A DNA stretch of 64,000 nucleotides from an uncultured Eubacteriales bacterium (GCA_900315255.1 OMYH01000006.1:41457-105456); one strand, 5' to 3'; shown: positions 38,604 through 48,807, numbered from the stretch's first letter. Translations and numbers: made by a program. The notes: generated by a model from the sequence alone, not told the origin.

Positions 38604-40826
38604 ATGAAAAAAACTAAGTCCGCTGTTCTGGCATCTATCCTCGCAGCGACGATGCTTACACTTGTGCCGCTGACAGGAATGAGCTTTATGTCTGTCAGTG
38701 CCTCTGCAAACACAGCTGCTATCGCTTGTCCCGAAAACGGTAATCTCAAAGAGGTTACAAAAACAGGTGATCTGAGCATTTCACTTCCCGAGAAAGTAAC
38801 AGATCAGTTCAAGGTTAATGCGTATGAAATTCTTCAGCTTGTTGTTAACAAAGACACAACTATAGATGCAGCAGCTGAGATGACAAATACTTCGCCCTCG
38901 CTTAACCTCTATGTACCGACTGATCCGTATATCAATTTCTTCAAGACAGCTAAGGAAACCTATCTGGATGACACTAAGGAAGTAAAGCTGTTCAATGAGA
39001 ACAAGCTGTATCTTACATATAATGCCACTGAAAACCATCTCGAGATCTCCAACGTACAGCCGACTCCTCCCGAGGGAGTACCCGTAAACGAATATTATAT
39101 TGAGATCGACAATTCGGTATATAAGACAAACGAACACGCCGGCCGCCTTGACCCTAATTTCTTCGAGGGCGATCTCGTTTCAAGGATCGTTGACAGTCCG
39201 GCTGCTGCTACAGATATCACCGCAAGCTCTGCAAGACTGTTCTCCGATTGGGTAAGTCGTTATACTATCGCTAACCATGTTACAAAAACCAAGGAAGCAC
39301 AGCCTGTTAAAGAGGGAGAGAAGATCACTTCATATAATCTGAAGGATCTCTATTACGGTTATTATGTTGTTATCGTATCCGACGATACAGAAGATACCGA
39401 TCATTATACGGTGATCAATCAGAGCATTCTTAATGTACCTCTGGCAAAGGATGTTACATTAAAAACTACTCCTATAACCGTAGATAAGAGCGTAATTAAT
39501 CAGGTTGACGCTAACCGTAAAAACAACGAAGAAGCCGTCACAAAGAATGACAGCACGACAAGAGCAGACAACAACGGCGAGGATAAGTATGACAAGATCA
39601 CCGCAAATATCGGCGATATCCTCGGATATACGGTCGCTTCTCACATTCCTTCATATACAAGCTATGACTTTGAGATCGAAGGAACTCCGCTGCTCCCGCT
39701 TACAACAGAACTTACGGAAGATGGCTTTAATACAGCTATTGCAAACAAATATGTTTATACCTTCCGTGATACTATGAACTTCCAGTCTTTGATCGCTGTT
39801 GATGACGAAACCAACCACCTCAACGGACTTAAAGTTGAGGTAATGAGCGCCGATAAGTCGAGTGTGGAAAAAACTTTTGTTGTAAAGAAAACCAATGACA
39901 AGCTTGAATTGGTTGACAAGGATAACGCAGGTACGGTTGTCGGCAGACTCTGGGTAACGGAGTATACATCAACAGCAAAGAAAACTTTCTTCGCTGTCAA
40001 CTTCGACATTGTTAAGCTGAAGGCTCTCTCACTCGACGGAAGAGATGTAAAGTTCATCTATAATGCCGAGCTTATGGGCGAGGCAGGCAGCAGCAATTCC
40101 GACAATACAGCGACAATAACATACAGCAACGACCCGTTCGATGCTTCGACAACAGATACAATAAGCCACACAAATTACGTTTATACATATGATCTTAAGC
40201 TCAATAAGAAGTTCAGCGACGGTTCCGAGAAGGATAATATTCAGTATGTTACGTTCAAGCTTTACTCCGACGCAGAGAAAAAGCACGCAATTAAATTTGT
40301 TTTGCTGTCAGACGGCAGCTATGTCAGAGCAGACAGCAATGACGTTGACGAAGAGAAAACTCCTACCGACATTCTCGATGTTAACGATACAACGTATACA
40401 CTTCAGCTGCACGGTCTCGGAGAGGGCGTTTACTATCTTGAAGAGCAGCCGAACAATTCACTCAAACAGGCAGGCTACAATGTTGTTAATACTGTTGAAA
40501 TAGTTGTTTCAGCAAAAAACAACGGTGCTGTTACGGATGAAACAAACTTTGATCTGTTTAAGACGATCGCTAAACCCGATGACACAACAGAAATACAAAC
40601 AGGCGTTAACGCTAAACTCGATCAAGTAGACGTTGCTGTTTCTCCGTTCGCTGATGAATACGGTGCTCAATTTGACATTATAAACCAGAAGGGCTTCAAG
40701 CTTCCTCTTACAGGTGAGTACGGCAACTGGACTCTTGCAATTGCAGGTATCCTGCTGATAGCTGTGAGCGGTACTGTTATCGTACTTGTAAATCGCAGAA
40801 AGAATAAAAAATCAAATGAAAAGTAA
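38604..40826 (+). CDS. Major pilin with LPLTG sorting signal
   Basis: I start at ATG 38604 (MKKTKSAVLA), nine bases after AAGG; the ATG at 38595 abuts that site. The 740-residue product has a signal peptide ending near SVSASA. An N-terminal domain contains FKVNAYEILQLV. A fimbrial isopeptide-forming domain follows (GDILGYTVASHIPSY, YTFRDTM). A Cna-B domain near the C-terminus has the E-box-like GVYYLEEQP. The sorting signal LPLTG at residues 700-704 precedes a membrane helix and RRKNKKSNEK. This is the layout of SpaA/FimA-type shaft pilins of Gram-positive bacteria. Its last 11 bases overlap the first sortase gene. Confidence 0.9.
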   Translation: MKKTKSAVLASILAATMLTLVPLTGMSFMSVSASANTAAIACPENGNLKEVTKTGDLSISLPEKVTDQFKVNAYEILQLVVNKDTTIDAAAEMTNTSPSLNLYVPTDPYINFFKTAKETYLDDTKEVKLFNENKLYLTYNATENHLEISNVQPTPPEGVPVNEYYIEIDNSVYKTNEHAGRLDPNFFEGDLVSRIVDSPAAATDITASSARLFSDWVSRYTIANHVTKTKEAQPVKEGEKITSYNLKDLYYGYYVVIVSDDTEDTDHYTVINQSILNVPLAKDVTLKTTPITVDKSVINQVDANRKNNEEAVTKNDSTTRADNNGEDKYDKITANIGDILGYTVASHIPSYTSYDFEIEGTPLLPLTTELTEDGFNTAIANKYVYTFRDTMNFQSLIAVDDETNHLNGLKVEVMSADKSSVEKTFVVKKTNDKLELVDKDNAGTVVGRLWVTEYTSTAKKTFFAVNFDIVKLKALSLDGRDVKFIYNAELMGEAGSSNSDNTATITYSNDPFDASTTDTISHTNYVYTYDLKLNKKFSDGSEKDNIQYVTFKLYSDAEKKHAIKFVLLSDGSYVRADSNDVDEEKTPTDILDVNDTTYTLQLHGLGEGVYYLEEQPNNSLKQAGYNVVNTVEIVVSAKNNGAVTDETNFDLFKTIAKPDDTTEIQTGVNAKLDQVDVAVSPFADEYGAQFDIINQKGFKLPLTGEYGNWTLAIAGILLIAVSGTVIVLVNRRKNKKSNEK

Positions 40827-41748
40827 GCTTGTTACATTGTTGGCTGCTGCGGGAATTCTTTTGGGTATTGTCATACTCGCTTATCCTATGGTGAGCAACA
40901 TGCAGTTCCGCAGCAGTCAGCAGGAGCTTGCCGAATACTATGAAAATAGTATCAAAGATATCGCCCCTACAGAAATTAACTCCATGCTTGAAGACTGCTA
41001 TGAATATAACGAGCAGCTTCTGAACAGTAAGGTCAGGCTGACCGACCCGTTTCAGAATGAAAAGGAACGCCTTGAAGAACATCCATACATAGACCTTCTC
41101 AATCAGAACGGCGACGGTGCTATGGGTATACTTGAGATCCCTGCAATAAAATCGAAGCTTGCTGTTTATCATTACACTGATGAAGAGGTACTTGCAAAGG
41201 GCATCGGCCACCTGCAGGGAACAAGCCTTCCTGTAGGTGGAAAAGGTACTCACTGCGTATTGTCCGGTCACACAGGTACAGCCGATAAGGAGCTGTTCAC
41301 GAATCTCGATCAGCTTCGCGAAGGAGATGTTTTCTATATCAACACACTGGGGAATATTCTCGCATATAAGGTGGATCAGATACAGGTAGTTCTTCCCGAG
41401 GAAACCGAGGGACTGTACATTGACCGTGAAAAGGACTATGTGACTCTTGTAACCTGCACTCCCTACGGCATTAATTCTCACAGACTTTTGGTGAGAGGCG
41501 AGCGTATCGAATACGAAGAAGCCAAACAAATCGAGAATACTCAGGGTACGTTTATTGCACATACCTGGACAAAGCAATATATATACGCAATAATCGTCGG
41601 GGTATTGCTTTCGGTTGGTGTGATAATTGCAATTATTGTTATTTATCGCCGTATCTTAAATAAGAAAACACCCGAAAGTACCACTGAAAACACAGATAAA
41701 GCTGCCGAAGAAAATTCAGAACAAACTAACGATGAAAAGATTGATTAA
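40816..41748 (+). CDS. Class C (pilus-polymerising) sortase
   Basis: The 310-residue sortase has an N-terminal membrane helix (6-26) and a C-terminal helix (about 254-277). The active site has His152 (LSGHTG), Cys214 (TLVTCTPYG) and Arg223 (NSHRLLVRG). The lid motif DPF at 77-79, diagnostic of class C, is present. It probably joins pilin subunits through their LPXTG threonines. It overlaps the pilin stop by 11 bases and the next sortase start by 17 bases, so translation is coupled. Confidence 0.93.
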   Translation: MKSKLVTLLAAAGILLGIVILAYPMVSNMQFRSSQQELAEYYENSIKDIAPTEINSMLEDCYEYNEQLLNSKVRLTDPFQNEKERLEEHPYIDLLNQNGDGAMGILEIPAIKSKLAVYHYTDEEVLAKGIGHLQGTSLPVGGKGTHCVLSGHTGTADKELFTNLDQLREGDVFYINTLGNILAYKVDQIQVVLPEETEGLYIDREKDYVTLVTCTPYGINSHRLLVRGERIEYEEAKQIENTQGTFIAHTWTKQYIYAIIVGVLLSVGVIIAIIVIYRRILNKKTPESTTENTDKAAEENSEQTNDEKID

Positions 41749-42898
41749 TATAATTGCATTGACAACATTGATGATCGGCTTTTTTCTTTTGATAAAACCA
41801 TTTGCTGCAGATTATCAGGTCAAGAAAAACACACAGCAGGCAATAATTCAGTTTACCGAGCGTGTTGAAGCAGAGAAAATTGATTTTGTCAAGGAATTGG
41901 AAGAGTGCCTGAAATCAGAAGAGAATGTTTCTTTAGCTGATTACGGTATATTTTCCGAGAAGGACATTGACAAGGTTTATATTCCGGATATGATGTTCGA
42001 CCTCAGATCGAGAGTAAGCGAAGAAACAAGAGAGAAGCTTCCGGAGATTCCGTTCGCTGATATTTATAACAGTATGTATGAGTATAATATCAGTATTTTT
42101 GAGAACAACCAATCTGAACTAAAGGACGTATTCAGCTATACCACAAATGATTTCGAGCTTGAACCGTACGGACTCAAGGACGATATAATCGGATTCATCA
42201 CAGTTGACGCTATGAATATAAAACTGCCTATGTATATCGGTTCGAGCGAGGAACATATGGCTCACGGCACGACTATTATGAATCAGACAAGCATGCCGAT
42301 CGGCGGAAATAATACAAACTGCGTTGTAGCGGCTCACAGAAGCTTCGGATTTTTTGCAAATATCGAGAATTTGTCCGAAGGTGACACCGTTATCGTTAAC
42401 AATCTTTGGGGCGAAATGGGGTATAGGGTAATAAAAACTATCATCATCAGTCCTTATGATATTGATAAGGTAAAGATATATCCAGACCATGAATTGCTCA
42501 CATTGATGACCTGTCACCCTTACGGGATCAACAACGAGAGGTATGTTGTTTACTGCGTCAGGGACGACAGCTGTCTGCCTGAAAGAGTACTGTATAATGC
42601 CAAGGACAGCGAATCGACGGACGATAAGACGGAAAACGTTACCGGGATTTCATCGGGTGAGATCAAGACCGACAACTCGGATAACGTTCAGCATGAACAT
42701 ATTAATCATGAAGAAAACAGTGATTTCTTTGATTTCCCTTCGGGAGAGGAATTCGTTTCTTCTTCAAAAAGCATACAATATGAGATCATAGTCCGTGTCA
42801 TAGGAATAATAATGACGGGAATATTTATTATTATTTTTATTATAATGAGAATAAGCGAGCTGATCAGATCTATCAAATCACAAAATAATGTTAAATAG
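41732..42898 (+). CDS. Second sortase, class C-like
   Basis: The 388-residue protein has an N-terminal helix (5-23), a catalytic core with His202 (VVAAHRSF), Cys261 (TLMTCHPYG) and Arg270 (NNERYVVYC), and a C-terminal helix (about 355-376). The canonical DPF/W lid is missing. The insertion between membrane helix and core is longer than in its neighbour, and a Ser/Asp-rich spacer (285-345) precedes the last helix. It may attach the giant adhesin to the fibre or the fibre to the wall. It is the last gene of the pilus operon, followed by a terminator. Confidence 0.85.
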   Translation: MKRLINIIALTTLMIGFFLLIKPFAADYQVKKNTQQAIIQFTERVEAEKIDFVKELEECLKSEENVSLADYGIFSEKDIDKVYIPDMMFDLRSRVSEETREKLPEIPFADIYNSMYEYNISIFENNQSELKDVFSYTTNDFELEPYGLKDDIIGFITVDAMNIKLPMYIGSSEEHMAHGTTIMNQTSMPIGGNNTNCVVAAHRSFGFFANIENLSEGDTVIVNNLWGEMGYRVIKTIIISPYDIDKVKIYPDHELLTLMTCHPYGINNERYVVYCVRDDSCLPERVLYNAKDSESTDDKTENVTGISSGEIKTDNSDNVQHEHINHEENSDFFDFPSGEEFVSSSKSIQYEIIVRVIGIIMTGIFIIIFIIMRISELIRSIKSQNNVK

Positions 42899-42917
42899 GA
42901 TCTATTGCTGAAAACAG

Positions 42918-42944
42918 CGGACAGAATGAAAACTGTCCGTTTTT
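42918..42944 (+). terminator. Rho-independent terminator of the pilus operon
   Basis: CGGACAG (42918-42924) pairs with CTGTCCG (42933-42939), followed by TTTTT. Confidence 0.85.
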
Positions 42945-43043
42945 CTGTAACAAAAAAAGAATCAAAATAAGTTGTAATATGAGTTATTTTCTGATACAAT
43001 AATATAGATATAAACAAATTTAAAAGATCGGAGTTGGTCAACA

Positions 43044-44183
43044 ATGAGTAATAAACCGTCAAGAATAATAGCTATGATCCTTGTACTCGGAACCTTGATC
43101 TCGGCAGCAGGCTGCAGCAAAAAGCACTCTTCAAACAGCACACACCGAGGCGGCGGCACTGCCGTAGGAAATACGATCTCGATCAAACCAAACGATAATA
43201 TCCCGAAACGAAAATCATCGGATACAGATGAAACCGATACCGACAGTGATGTATCGTCTGCGACAACAAGTTCAGAAACAACCACTTCAAAAACAACAAC
43301 TTCTTCAACAAGCAGCAGTACGCCGAAGAAACGCGAGCCTTCTGTTGATCCAAATCTGAAGGTTGGAGTCAATTATACCGTAACCGGGACAAAGAACTAC
43401 CTTGCTGTCAGAAGCGAACCATACTATGACGGCAGCAACGAGATCGCCAAAATGCACAACGGTGACGAGCTGACTGTTGAATCTCAAAATGTATACGGTG
43501 ACAAGGGCGAGTATTGTTATATTACGGCTATCTCAGGCGATGCAGCGGGGAAGAGCGGTTATGTCAACAAGAACTACATCACACCGTCATCCAAAAAGAC
43601 CACATCTTCAACACCGGAACGACCCAAGGAAGAAAGCAGCGCCCCTGCCGAAAGCGAGCCTTCTTCAAAGAAGGAGAAGCACGGAGATATCAATGAGTCG
43701 AACGTGTTTGTTTCGATCCCCTCAGAATTCTATTTTATGAGCGGAGTGGGCAACTGGTACACCGTAATCAAGATATACGGTGACGGCAGCTTCGAAGGAC
43801 AATATATTGATGTAAATATGGGTGAAACAGGTACCGATTATCCCAACGGAACTACATATACCTGTGAATTCACAGGTAAATTTGCCGATGTCGTAAAGGT
43901 GGACGATTATACATATTCTATGCACGTCGTTTCCCTTGAACAGAAAGGCACGAAGGGCGATGAGTCTATCGAAGACGGAGTGAAGTATGTTGTTGCTTAT
44001 CCGTACGGCTTTGACGATGCAGACGAATTTGAACTCTACTTGCCGGGCAGACCTACATATGACCTTACGGAAGACTTCATGAGCTGGACCCGGATCGGAA
44101 TGCAGGGAGAACCCGAAATCCCCGAAGGTGTTTACGGATTATATAACGTGAACGGCAAACAGGGATTCAGAGGAGAAGACTAA
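43044..44183 (+). CDS. Lipoprotein with a bacterial SH3-like domain
   Basis: The 379-residue product has a lipoprotein signal with lipobox SAAGC (Cys24). Residues 25-105 are a Ser/Thr-rich linker with Asp/Thr repeats. Residues about 110-180 resemble an SH3b domain (NYLAVRSEPYYDG, HNGDELTVES, SGYVNKNYI), often used for binding peptidoglycan or other wall polymers. A second linker follows (182-216). The C-terminal domain (220-379) contains strand-rich sequence with the GSFEGQY type found in clostridial lipoproteins of unknown function. It is placed after the pilus operon but separated by a terminator, so it is an independent unit. Confidence 0.75.
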   Translation: MSNKPSRIIAMILVLGTLISAAGCSKKHSSNSTHRGGGTAVGNTISIKPNDNIPKRKSSDTDETDTDSDVSSATTSSETTTSKTTTSSTSSSTPKKREPSVDPNLKVGVNYTVTGTKNYLAVRSEPYYDGSNEIAKMHNGDELTVESQNVYGDKGEYCYITAISGDAAGKSGYVNKNYITPSSKKTTSSTPERPKEESSAPAESEPSSKKEKHGDINESNVFVSIPSEFYFMSGVGNWYTVIKIYGDGSFEGQYIDVNMGETGTDYPNGTTYTCEFTGKFADVVKVDDYTYSMHVVSLEQKGTKGDESIEDGVKYVVAYPYGFDDADEFELYLPGRPTYDLTEDFMSWTRIGMQGEPEIPEGVYGLYNVNGKQGFRGED

Positions 44184-44191
44184 CTGAGCAT

Positions 44192-44230
44192 AAAAACGAG
44201 CAGTGAGAATAATTCCCTGCTCGTTTTTTT
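44192..44230. terminator. Bidirectional-looking terminator
   Basis: ACGAGCAG (44196-44203) pairs with CTGCTCGT (44217-44224), flanked by AAAAA on the left and a run of seven T (44224-44230) on the right. Confidence 0.9.
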
Positions 44231-44317
44231 AGCCATACTCTTGTTGAAAGCACACCCAAGTAATTATTATTTATAGAATTATTTCATACCCTCGGCTCAA
44301 AATTCATAAATTATATA

Positions 44318-44346
44318 TTGCCCGTTTTAATAAAATATGGTATAAT
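44318..44346 (+). promoter_or_regulatory. Promoter of the ruv operon
   Basis: TTGCCC (44318-44323), a 17-base spacer and a perfect TATAAT (44341-44346), with a TGG extension upstream of the -10. No clear LexA box is visible next to it. Confidence 0.75.
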
Positions 44347-44375
44347 AAAACGAATGCGTAAATATGGAGAAGAAT

Positions 44376-44879
44376 ATGGTTGTGTTGGGAATAGATCCCG
44401 GTTATGCGATAGTCGGGTACGGTGGAATTGAATTTTATAATAATAAGTATCATACACTGGGTTATGGGGCGATATTGACTCAGGCAAACGAGAGCTTTGA
44501 TGTGCGTCTGGAGAAAATATTCAATGAGATGAATGTTGTGATCGACAAGTGCAAGCCTGATGTGATGGCGATCGAGAAACTGTACTTTCAGAATAACCAG
44601 AAAACTGCGATAGACGTTGCGCAGGCGAGAGGGGTCATTCTTCTCTCTGCTAAACTGAAATCTGTTCCTATATTTGAATACACTCCGTTACAGGTGAAAA
44701 CAGCTGTTACGGGATACGGAAAAGCAAAAAAGGAACAGGTCATGGAGATGACTAAACGACTTTTAAAGCTTGAAAAGATGCCTAAGCTCGATGATACAGC
44801 AGACGCACTGGCGATCGCTATTTGTCATACTCAGGCAAACGGTTCACCGCTCAGAGAATTTTTAAGCAGAAAGGGATAA
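44376..44879 (+). CDS. ruvC: Holliday junction resolvase RuvC
   Basis: I start at ATG 44376 (MVVLGIDPGYA), six bases after GGAG; ATG 44364 lies before that site. The 167-residue endonuclease cuts Holliday junctions in complex with RuvAB. The first catalytic Asp is Asp7 in GIDPG. The second acidic residue lies in AIEKLYF, and the C-terminal pair lies in DDTADALAIAICH. ruvA follows after two bases. Confidence 0.94.
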   Translation: MVVLGIDPGYAIVGYGGIEFYNNKYHTLGYGAILTQANESFDVRLEKIFNEMNVVIDKCKPDVMAIEKLYFQNNQKTAIDVAQARGVILLSAKLKSVPIFEYTPLQVKTAVTGYGKAKKEQVMEMTKRLLKLEKMPKLDDTADALAIAICHTQANGSPLREFLSRKG

Positions 44880-44881
44880 TT

Positions 44882-45487
44882 ATGATATACAGTTTAAGAG
44901 GAACGCTAATATATGAAATGCAGGGCTTCGTTGTAGTTGAGTGCGGAGGCGTAGGGTACAAATGCAATACATCGAGGTCAACATTGAGGGCAATGCCTAA
45001 GATCGGCAGTGAGGTCACTTTGTTTACATATATGTCTGTACGCGAAGATGCAGTAGAGCTGTTCGGATTTGCAACATCGCAGGAGCTTGAATGCTTTAAG
45101 ATACTCACGGGAGTGAGCGGAGTAGGTTCAAAGGTGGGAATAGCGATCTTGTCGGAATTTACACCCGAACAGATTGCGGTTTGTATCGCTTCATCCGATG
45201 CAAAAACTCTGACAAAAGCCTCGGGTGTGGGCAACAAGCTTGCACAGAGAATTATCCTTGAACTTAAGGATAAAATGAAAAAGCTTGGAGTGTCAACATC
45301 AGTATCGGATGTATCAAAAACTGCTGCGCCACATGCTGCATTTGGAAATATCCCTGCTGCCTGCGAAGCTTTGGCTGTACTCGGTTATACATCTGATGAC
45401 GTAATGCCGATATTGTCGCAGTACGATCCGGGATCAAAGGTTGAAGAGCTTATTCATAAAACACTCGTAGAGATAGGAAAGCGATAA
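44882..45487 (+). CDS. ruvA: Holliday junction branch migration protein RuvA
   Basis: The start is ATG 44882 ([12 protein letters not shown]); the longer frame upstream lies within ruvC. The 201-residue protein has the OB-fold N-terminal domain, two helix-hairpin-helix motifs ([15 protein letters not shown] and [16 protein letters not shown]), and a C-terminal domain (from about 150) that binds RuvB. It forms the tetramer that holds the junction. ruvB follows after 14 bases. Confidence 0.94.
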   Translation: MIYSLRGTLIYEMQGFVVVECGGVGYKCNTSRSTLRAMPKIGSEVTLFTYMSVREDAVELFGFATSQELECFKILTGVSGVGSKVGIAILSEFTPEQIAVCIASSDAKTLTKASGVGNKLAQRIILELKDKMKKLGVSTSVSDVSKTAAPHAAFGNIPAACEALAVLGYTSDDVMPILSQYDPGSKVEELIHKTLVEIGKR

Positions 45488-45501
45488 AAGGGGGAATTTT
45501 C

Positions 45502-46548
45502 TTGCAAGAGATGGATTTCGAAGATAGAATAGTGTCTGCCGAGGAGATACCCGAAGATACTTTAGGCTCTGATAATCCACTGCGACCCAAAACGCTCGAT
45601 GAATATATCGGACAGGAGAAGGTTAAAGAAAATCTTAAGGTCTTTATTGAAGCCGCTAAGAAACGAGGAGAGATACTTGATCATGTTTTGCTGTACGGTC
45701 CGCCCGGACTCGGCAAGACAACATTGTCATCCATAATCGCAAACGAAATGAATGTTAATTTAAGAATTACATCGGGGCCTGCTATCGAGAAACCCGGAGA
45801 TTTAGCAGCGCTTCTCACGAATTTAAGCTCGGGCGACGTGTTGTTCATTGATGAGATACACCGTATTTCAAGAGCGGTAGAAGAAGTTCTCTATCCTTCA
45901 ATGGAGGATTTTGCTATTGATATAATAACCGGCAAGGGGCAGATGGCAGCGTCATATCATTTGCCGTTGCCTAAGTTTACACTTGTAGGAGCTACAACTC
46001 GTGCGGGTCAGCTCACTGCGCCTCTAAGAGATCGTTTCGGCGTGGTATTACGTTTGGAGCTGTATTCACCTGAGGAGCTTGCGCAGATAGTAACAAGAAG
46101 TGCAGGTATTCTCAATATCGATATCGAAGCTGACGGCGCACTGGAGATCGCCTCACGTTCGAGAGGTACTCCGAGAATTGCCAACAGGCTGCTGAAGCGT
46201 GTCCGTGATTTTGCTCAGGTCATGAGCGACGGAGTGATCACCTGTGATATTGCAAGAGTAGCGCTTGATAAGCTTGAAATAGATGAGCTGGGGCTTGACG
46301 CTAATGACAGGCGAATGCTTGAAGCCATAATTAAATTCTATAACGGCGGTCCTGTAGGACTCGAAACACTCGCTGCCGCCATTGGCGAAGAGGCTATCAC
46401 CATCGAAGACGTTTATGAACCGTATCTTATGCAGATAGGGTTTCTAAGCAGAACACCTCGCGGAAGGTGCGTTACTTTTGCGGCTTGCCAGCATCTTGAT
46501 ATGATGCCCCCTAACGGAGCAATGGCAGGCAACCCAACACTATTTTGA
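45502..46548 (+). CDS. ruvB: Holliday junction helicase RuvB
   Basis: This 348-residue AAA+ motor contains Walker A GPPGLGKT, Walker B LFIDEIHR, sensor 1 GATTRAG, and the arginine finger region PLRDRFG. The C-terminal winged helix ends with [12 protein letters not shown] at 45502, seven bases after GGGGG, is the likely start; ATG at 45511 is the alternative and would remove three residues. The complete ruvC-ruvA-ruvB set is co-directional. Confidence 0.95.
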   Translation: MQEMDFEDRIVSAEEIPEDTLGSDNPLRPKTLDEYIGQEKVKENLKVFIEAAKKRGEILDHVLLYGPPGLGKTTLSSIIANEMNVNLRITSGPAIEKPGDLAALLTNLSSGDVLFIDEIHRISRAVEEVLYPSMEDFAIDIITGKGQMAASYHLPLPKFTLVGATTRAGQLTAPLRDRFGVVLRLELYSPEELAQIVTRSAGILNIDIEADGALEIASRSRGTPRIANRLLKRVRDFAQVMSDGVITCDIARVALDKLEIDELGLDANDRRMLEAIIKFYNGGPVGLETLAAAIGEEAITIEDVYEPYLMQIGFLSRTPRGRCVTFAACQHLDMMPPNGAMAGNPTLF

Positions 46549-46575
46549 TATTTGTAATTAAAGGAGATTATTTAA

Positions 46576-47931
46576 ATGGGCAGATTATTTGGTACGGACG
46601 GAGCAAGAGGAATTGCGAATTCCGAGCTTACCTGTGAATTAGCTTTGAATATAGGAAGAGCCGCTGCTATGGTTCTTCTCGATAACGATGATAACAACAA
46701 CAAACCAACTATACTTATCGGAAAGGATACAAGAATATCCTCCGATATGCTGGAGAGCGCGCTGACAGCAGGATTATGCTCGGTCGGCGCAAATGTAATT
46801 CATCTCGGTACAGTCCCGACGCCTGCGGTGGCATTTCTTGTGAGAAAATATAATGCAAGTGCCGGCGTTATGATCTCGGCATCTCATAATCCGCATGAAT
46901 TCAACGGTATCAAGATATTTAATTCCGACGGATACAAGCTGCCGGACGCACTGGAGGATAAGATAGAATCTATCGTTCTTGATAAATCCGAGCAGTATGC
47001 AGTACCTGTCGGTAAAGACTTAGGTTCTGTAAAAGCTGTACCGAAGGCAATAGACGAATACATCGAACATATATCGGACAGTATTGAAGGTACGCTTGAA
47101 GGGATCAGAGTTGCGGTGGACTGCTCAAACGGTTCTGCAAGCGCTACTGCAAGAAAGCTCTTCACAAAGCTCGGAGCAGATTTTGTTATTCTTAACGATA
47201 CTCCCGACGGTATCAACATCAACGAAAAGTGTGGTTCGACTCACATTGACAACCTTGCCGAATATGTGAAAACACATGATATGGACTGCGGAGTCGCTTA
47301 TGACGGCGATGCTGACAGATGTCTTGCTGTTGACGAAAACGGCGAGCTTGTAGACGGTGATTTCCTTATTGCAATTTGTGCAAAGGCACTAAAGGATGCA
47401 GGCAGGCTTAGTCACAACACTGTTGTAGGTACTGTAATGACGAATATGGGATTTAATAAGTTCTGTGAAGAAAACGGTATGAAGTTCGTTTCAACGACTG
47501 TCGGTGACAGATATGTTCTTGAAAATATGCTTGAAAACGACTATAATATCGGAGGTGAACAGTCGGGTCATATCATATTCCTTGACTACGGTACAACAGG
47601 CGACGGAGAACTGACCTCGGTACAGCTGCTCAGCATTATGAAAAAATCAGGGAAATCTCTCTCTCAGCTTGCAAGCGTTATGAAGAGATATCCTCAGGTG
47701 CTGATTAACGTGAAGGTTTCAAGAGATAAGAAGGATAAGTATTTTACGGATAAGACGATAAAAGCAGAGATCGAAAAGGTTAAGGATCATCTTAAGAATA
47801 GGGGAAGAATTCTCGTCAGACCTTCTGGTACAGAACCTTTGATACGTGTTATGCTTGAAGGCGAAGACTACATGGAGATATCAGGCTTTGCAAACAGTAT
47901 AGCAGATCTGATCCGAACCAGACTATCATAA
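46576..47931 (+). CDS. glmM: Phosphoglucosamine mutase
   Basis: The 451-residue alpha-D-phosphohexomutase converts glucosamine-6-phosphate to glucosamine-1-phosphate for peptidoglycan precursors. The phospho-serine loop is ISASHNPHEFNG, the metal-binding loop is AYDGDADRC, the sugar-specificity loop GGEQSGH is typical of GlmM, and the phosphate-binding loop is RPSGTEPLIRV. AAAGGAG precedes ATG. It is distinct from the second phosphohexomutase encoded at 59.3 kb. Confidence 0.95.
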   Translation: MGRLFGTDGARGIANSELTCELALNIGRAAAMVLLDNDDNNNKPTILIGKDTRISSDMLESALTAGLCSVGANVIHLGTVPTPAVAFLVRKYNASAGVMISASHNPHEFNGIKIFNSDGYKLPDALEDKIESIVLDKSEQYAVPVGKDLGSVKAVPKAIDEYIEHISDSIEGTLEGIRVAVDCSNGSASATARKLFTKLGADFVILNDTPDGININEKCGSTHIDNLAEYVKTHDMDCGVAYDGDADRCLAVDENGELVDGDFLIAICAKALKDAGRLSHNTVVGTVMTNMGFNKFCEENGMKFVSTTVGDRYVLENMLENDYNIGGEQSGHIIFLDYGTTGDGELTSVQLLSIMKKSGKSLSQLASVMKRYPQVLINVKVSRDKKDKYFTDKTIKAEIEKVKDHLKNRGRILVRPSGTEPLIRVMLEGEDYMEISGFANSIADLIRTRLS

Positions 47932-47946
47932 AACGGAGCGTTTTGT

Positions 47947-48807
47947 ATGAGAGAAGCAGTATGGAAAGAATATGAACTTATTGATACCTCCTGCGGTGAG
48001 CGGTTGGAGCGATGGGGCGATAAGATACTGATCCGCCCCGATCCTCAGATAATATGGAATACCGAAAAAAGAAATCCTTTATGGAAAAATGCCCATGCAC
48101 GGTATCATCGCTCAAAAACAGGCGGCGGAAGCTGGGAGGTATACAAAAAGCTACCCCAGGTCTGGAACGTATCATACCATGATATTGTTTTCGGGGTCAA
48201 ACCAATGGGCTTCAAGCATACGGGTATATTCCCCGAGCAGGCGATCAACTGGGATTTCGTCATGAATAAGATAAGGTCATCGGGCAGGCAGCTTAATGTA
48301 CTTAATCTGTTCGCATATACAGGCGGAGCAACGCTTGCGTGCCTTAAAGCAGGGGCAAGAGTCTGTCATGTCGACGCCTCAAAAGGTATGGTTCAATGGG
48401 CAAAGGAAAATGCCGTTTTATCGTCGGTTGCAGATCGCCCCGTTCGATGGATCGTAGATGATTGTCTGAAATTTGTTCAGCGTGAGATCAGGCGCGGAAA
48501 CAGATATGACGGTATAATAATGGATCCTCCGTCATACGGCAGAGGACCCGGCGGCGAAGTGTGGAAGCTGGAGGAACAGCTGTTTTCTCTTGTTACAGAG
48601 TGCTGTCAGCTGCTTGATGAAAACTCGGCATTTTTCATTCTCAATTCCTACACAACAGGTCTGTCACCGAGTGTTATGAAATATCTGCTTGGCGTTACGC
48701 TTCAAAAAAAGCTCGGCGGAGAGGTATCTGCCGATGAAATAGGCTTGAAGGCTACAGATACGGGAATTGTATTACCCTGCGGCTCGACTGCGATCTGGGA
48801 AAAATAA
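47947..48807 (+). CDS. Class I SAM-dependent methyltransferase (rRNA methyltransferase-like)
   Basis: The 286-residue protein resembles the RlmI/RlmK-type COG1092 group. The SAM-binding motif is LNLFAYTGGATLACL, the acidic residue binding the ribose is in HVDASKG, and the catalytic-region motif is MDPPSYGRG. The usual N-terminal PUA domain is missing. Instead there is a short N-terminal region ending in GIFPEQAINWDF, typical of the short forms of the family. The likely substrate is a cytosine in 23S rRNA, but it cannot be told from sequence. It starts 15 bases after glmM. Confidence 0.8.
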   Translation: MREAVWKEYELIDTSCGERLERWGDKILIRPDPQIIWNTEKRNPLWKNAHARYHRSKTGGGSWEVYKKLPQVWNVSYHDIVFGVKPMGFKHTGIFPEQAINWDFVMNKIRSSGRQLNVLNLFAYTGGATLACLKAGARVCHVDASKGMVQWAKENAVLSSVADRPVRWIVDDCLKFVQREIRRGNRYDGIIMDPPSYGRGPGGEVWKLEEQLFSLVTECCQLLDENSAFFILNSYTTGLSPSVMKYLLGVTLQKKLGGEVSADEIGLKATDTGIVLPCGSTAIWEK

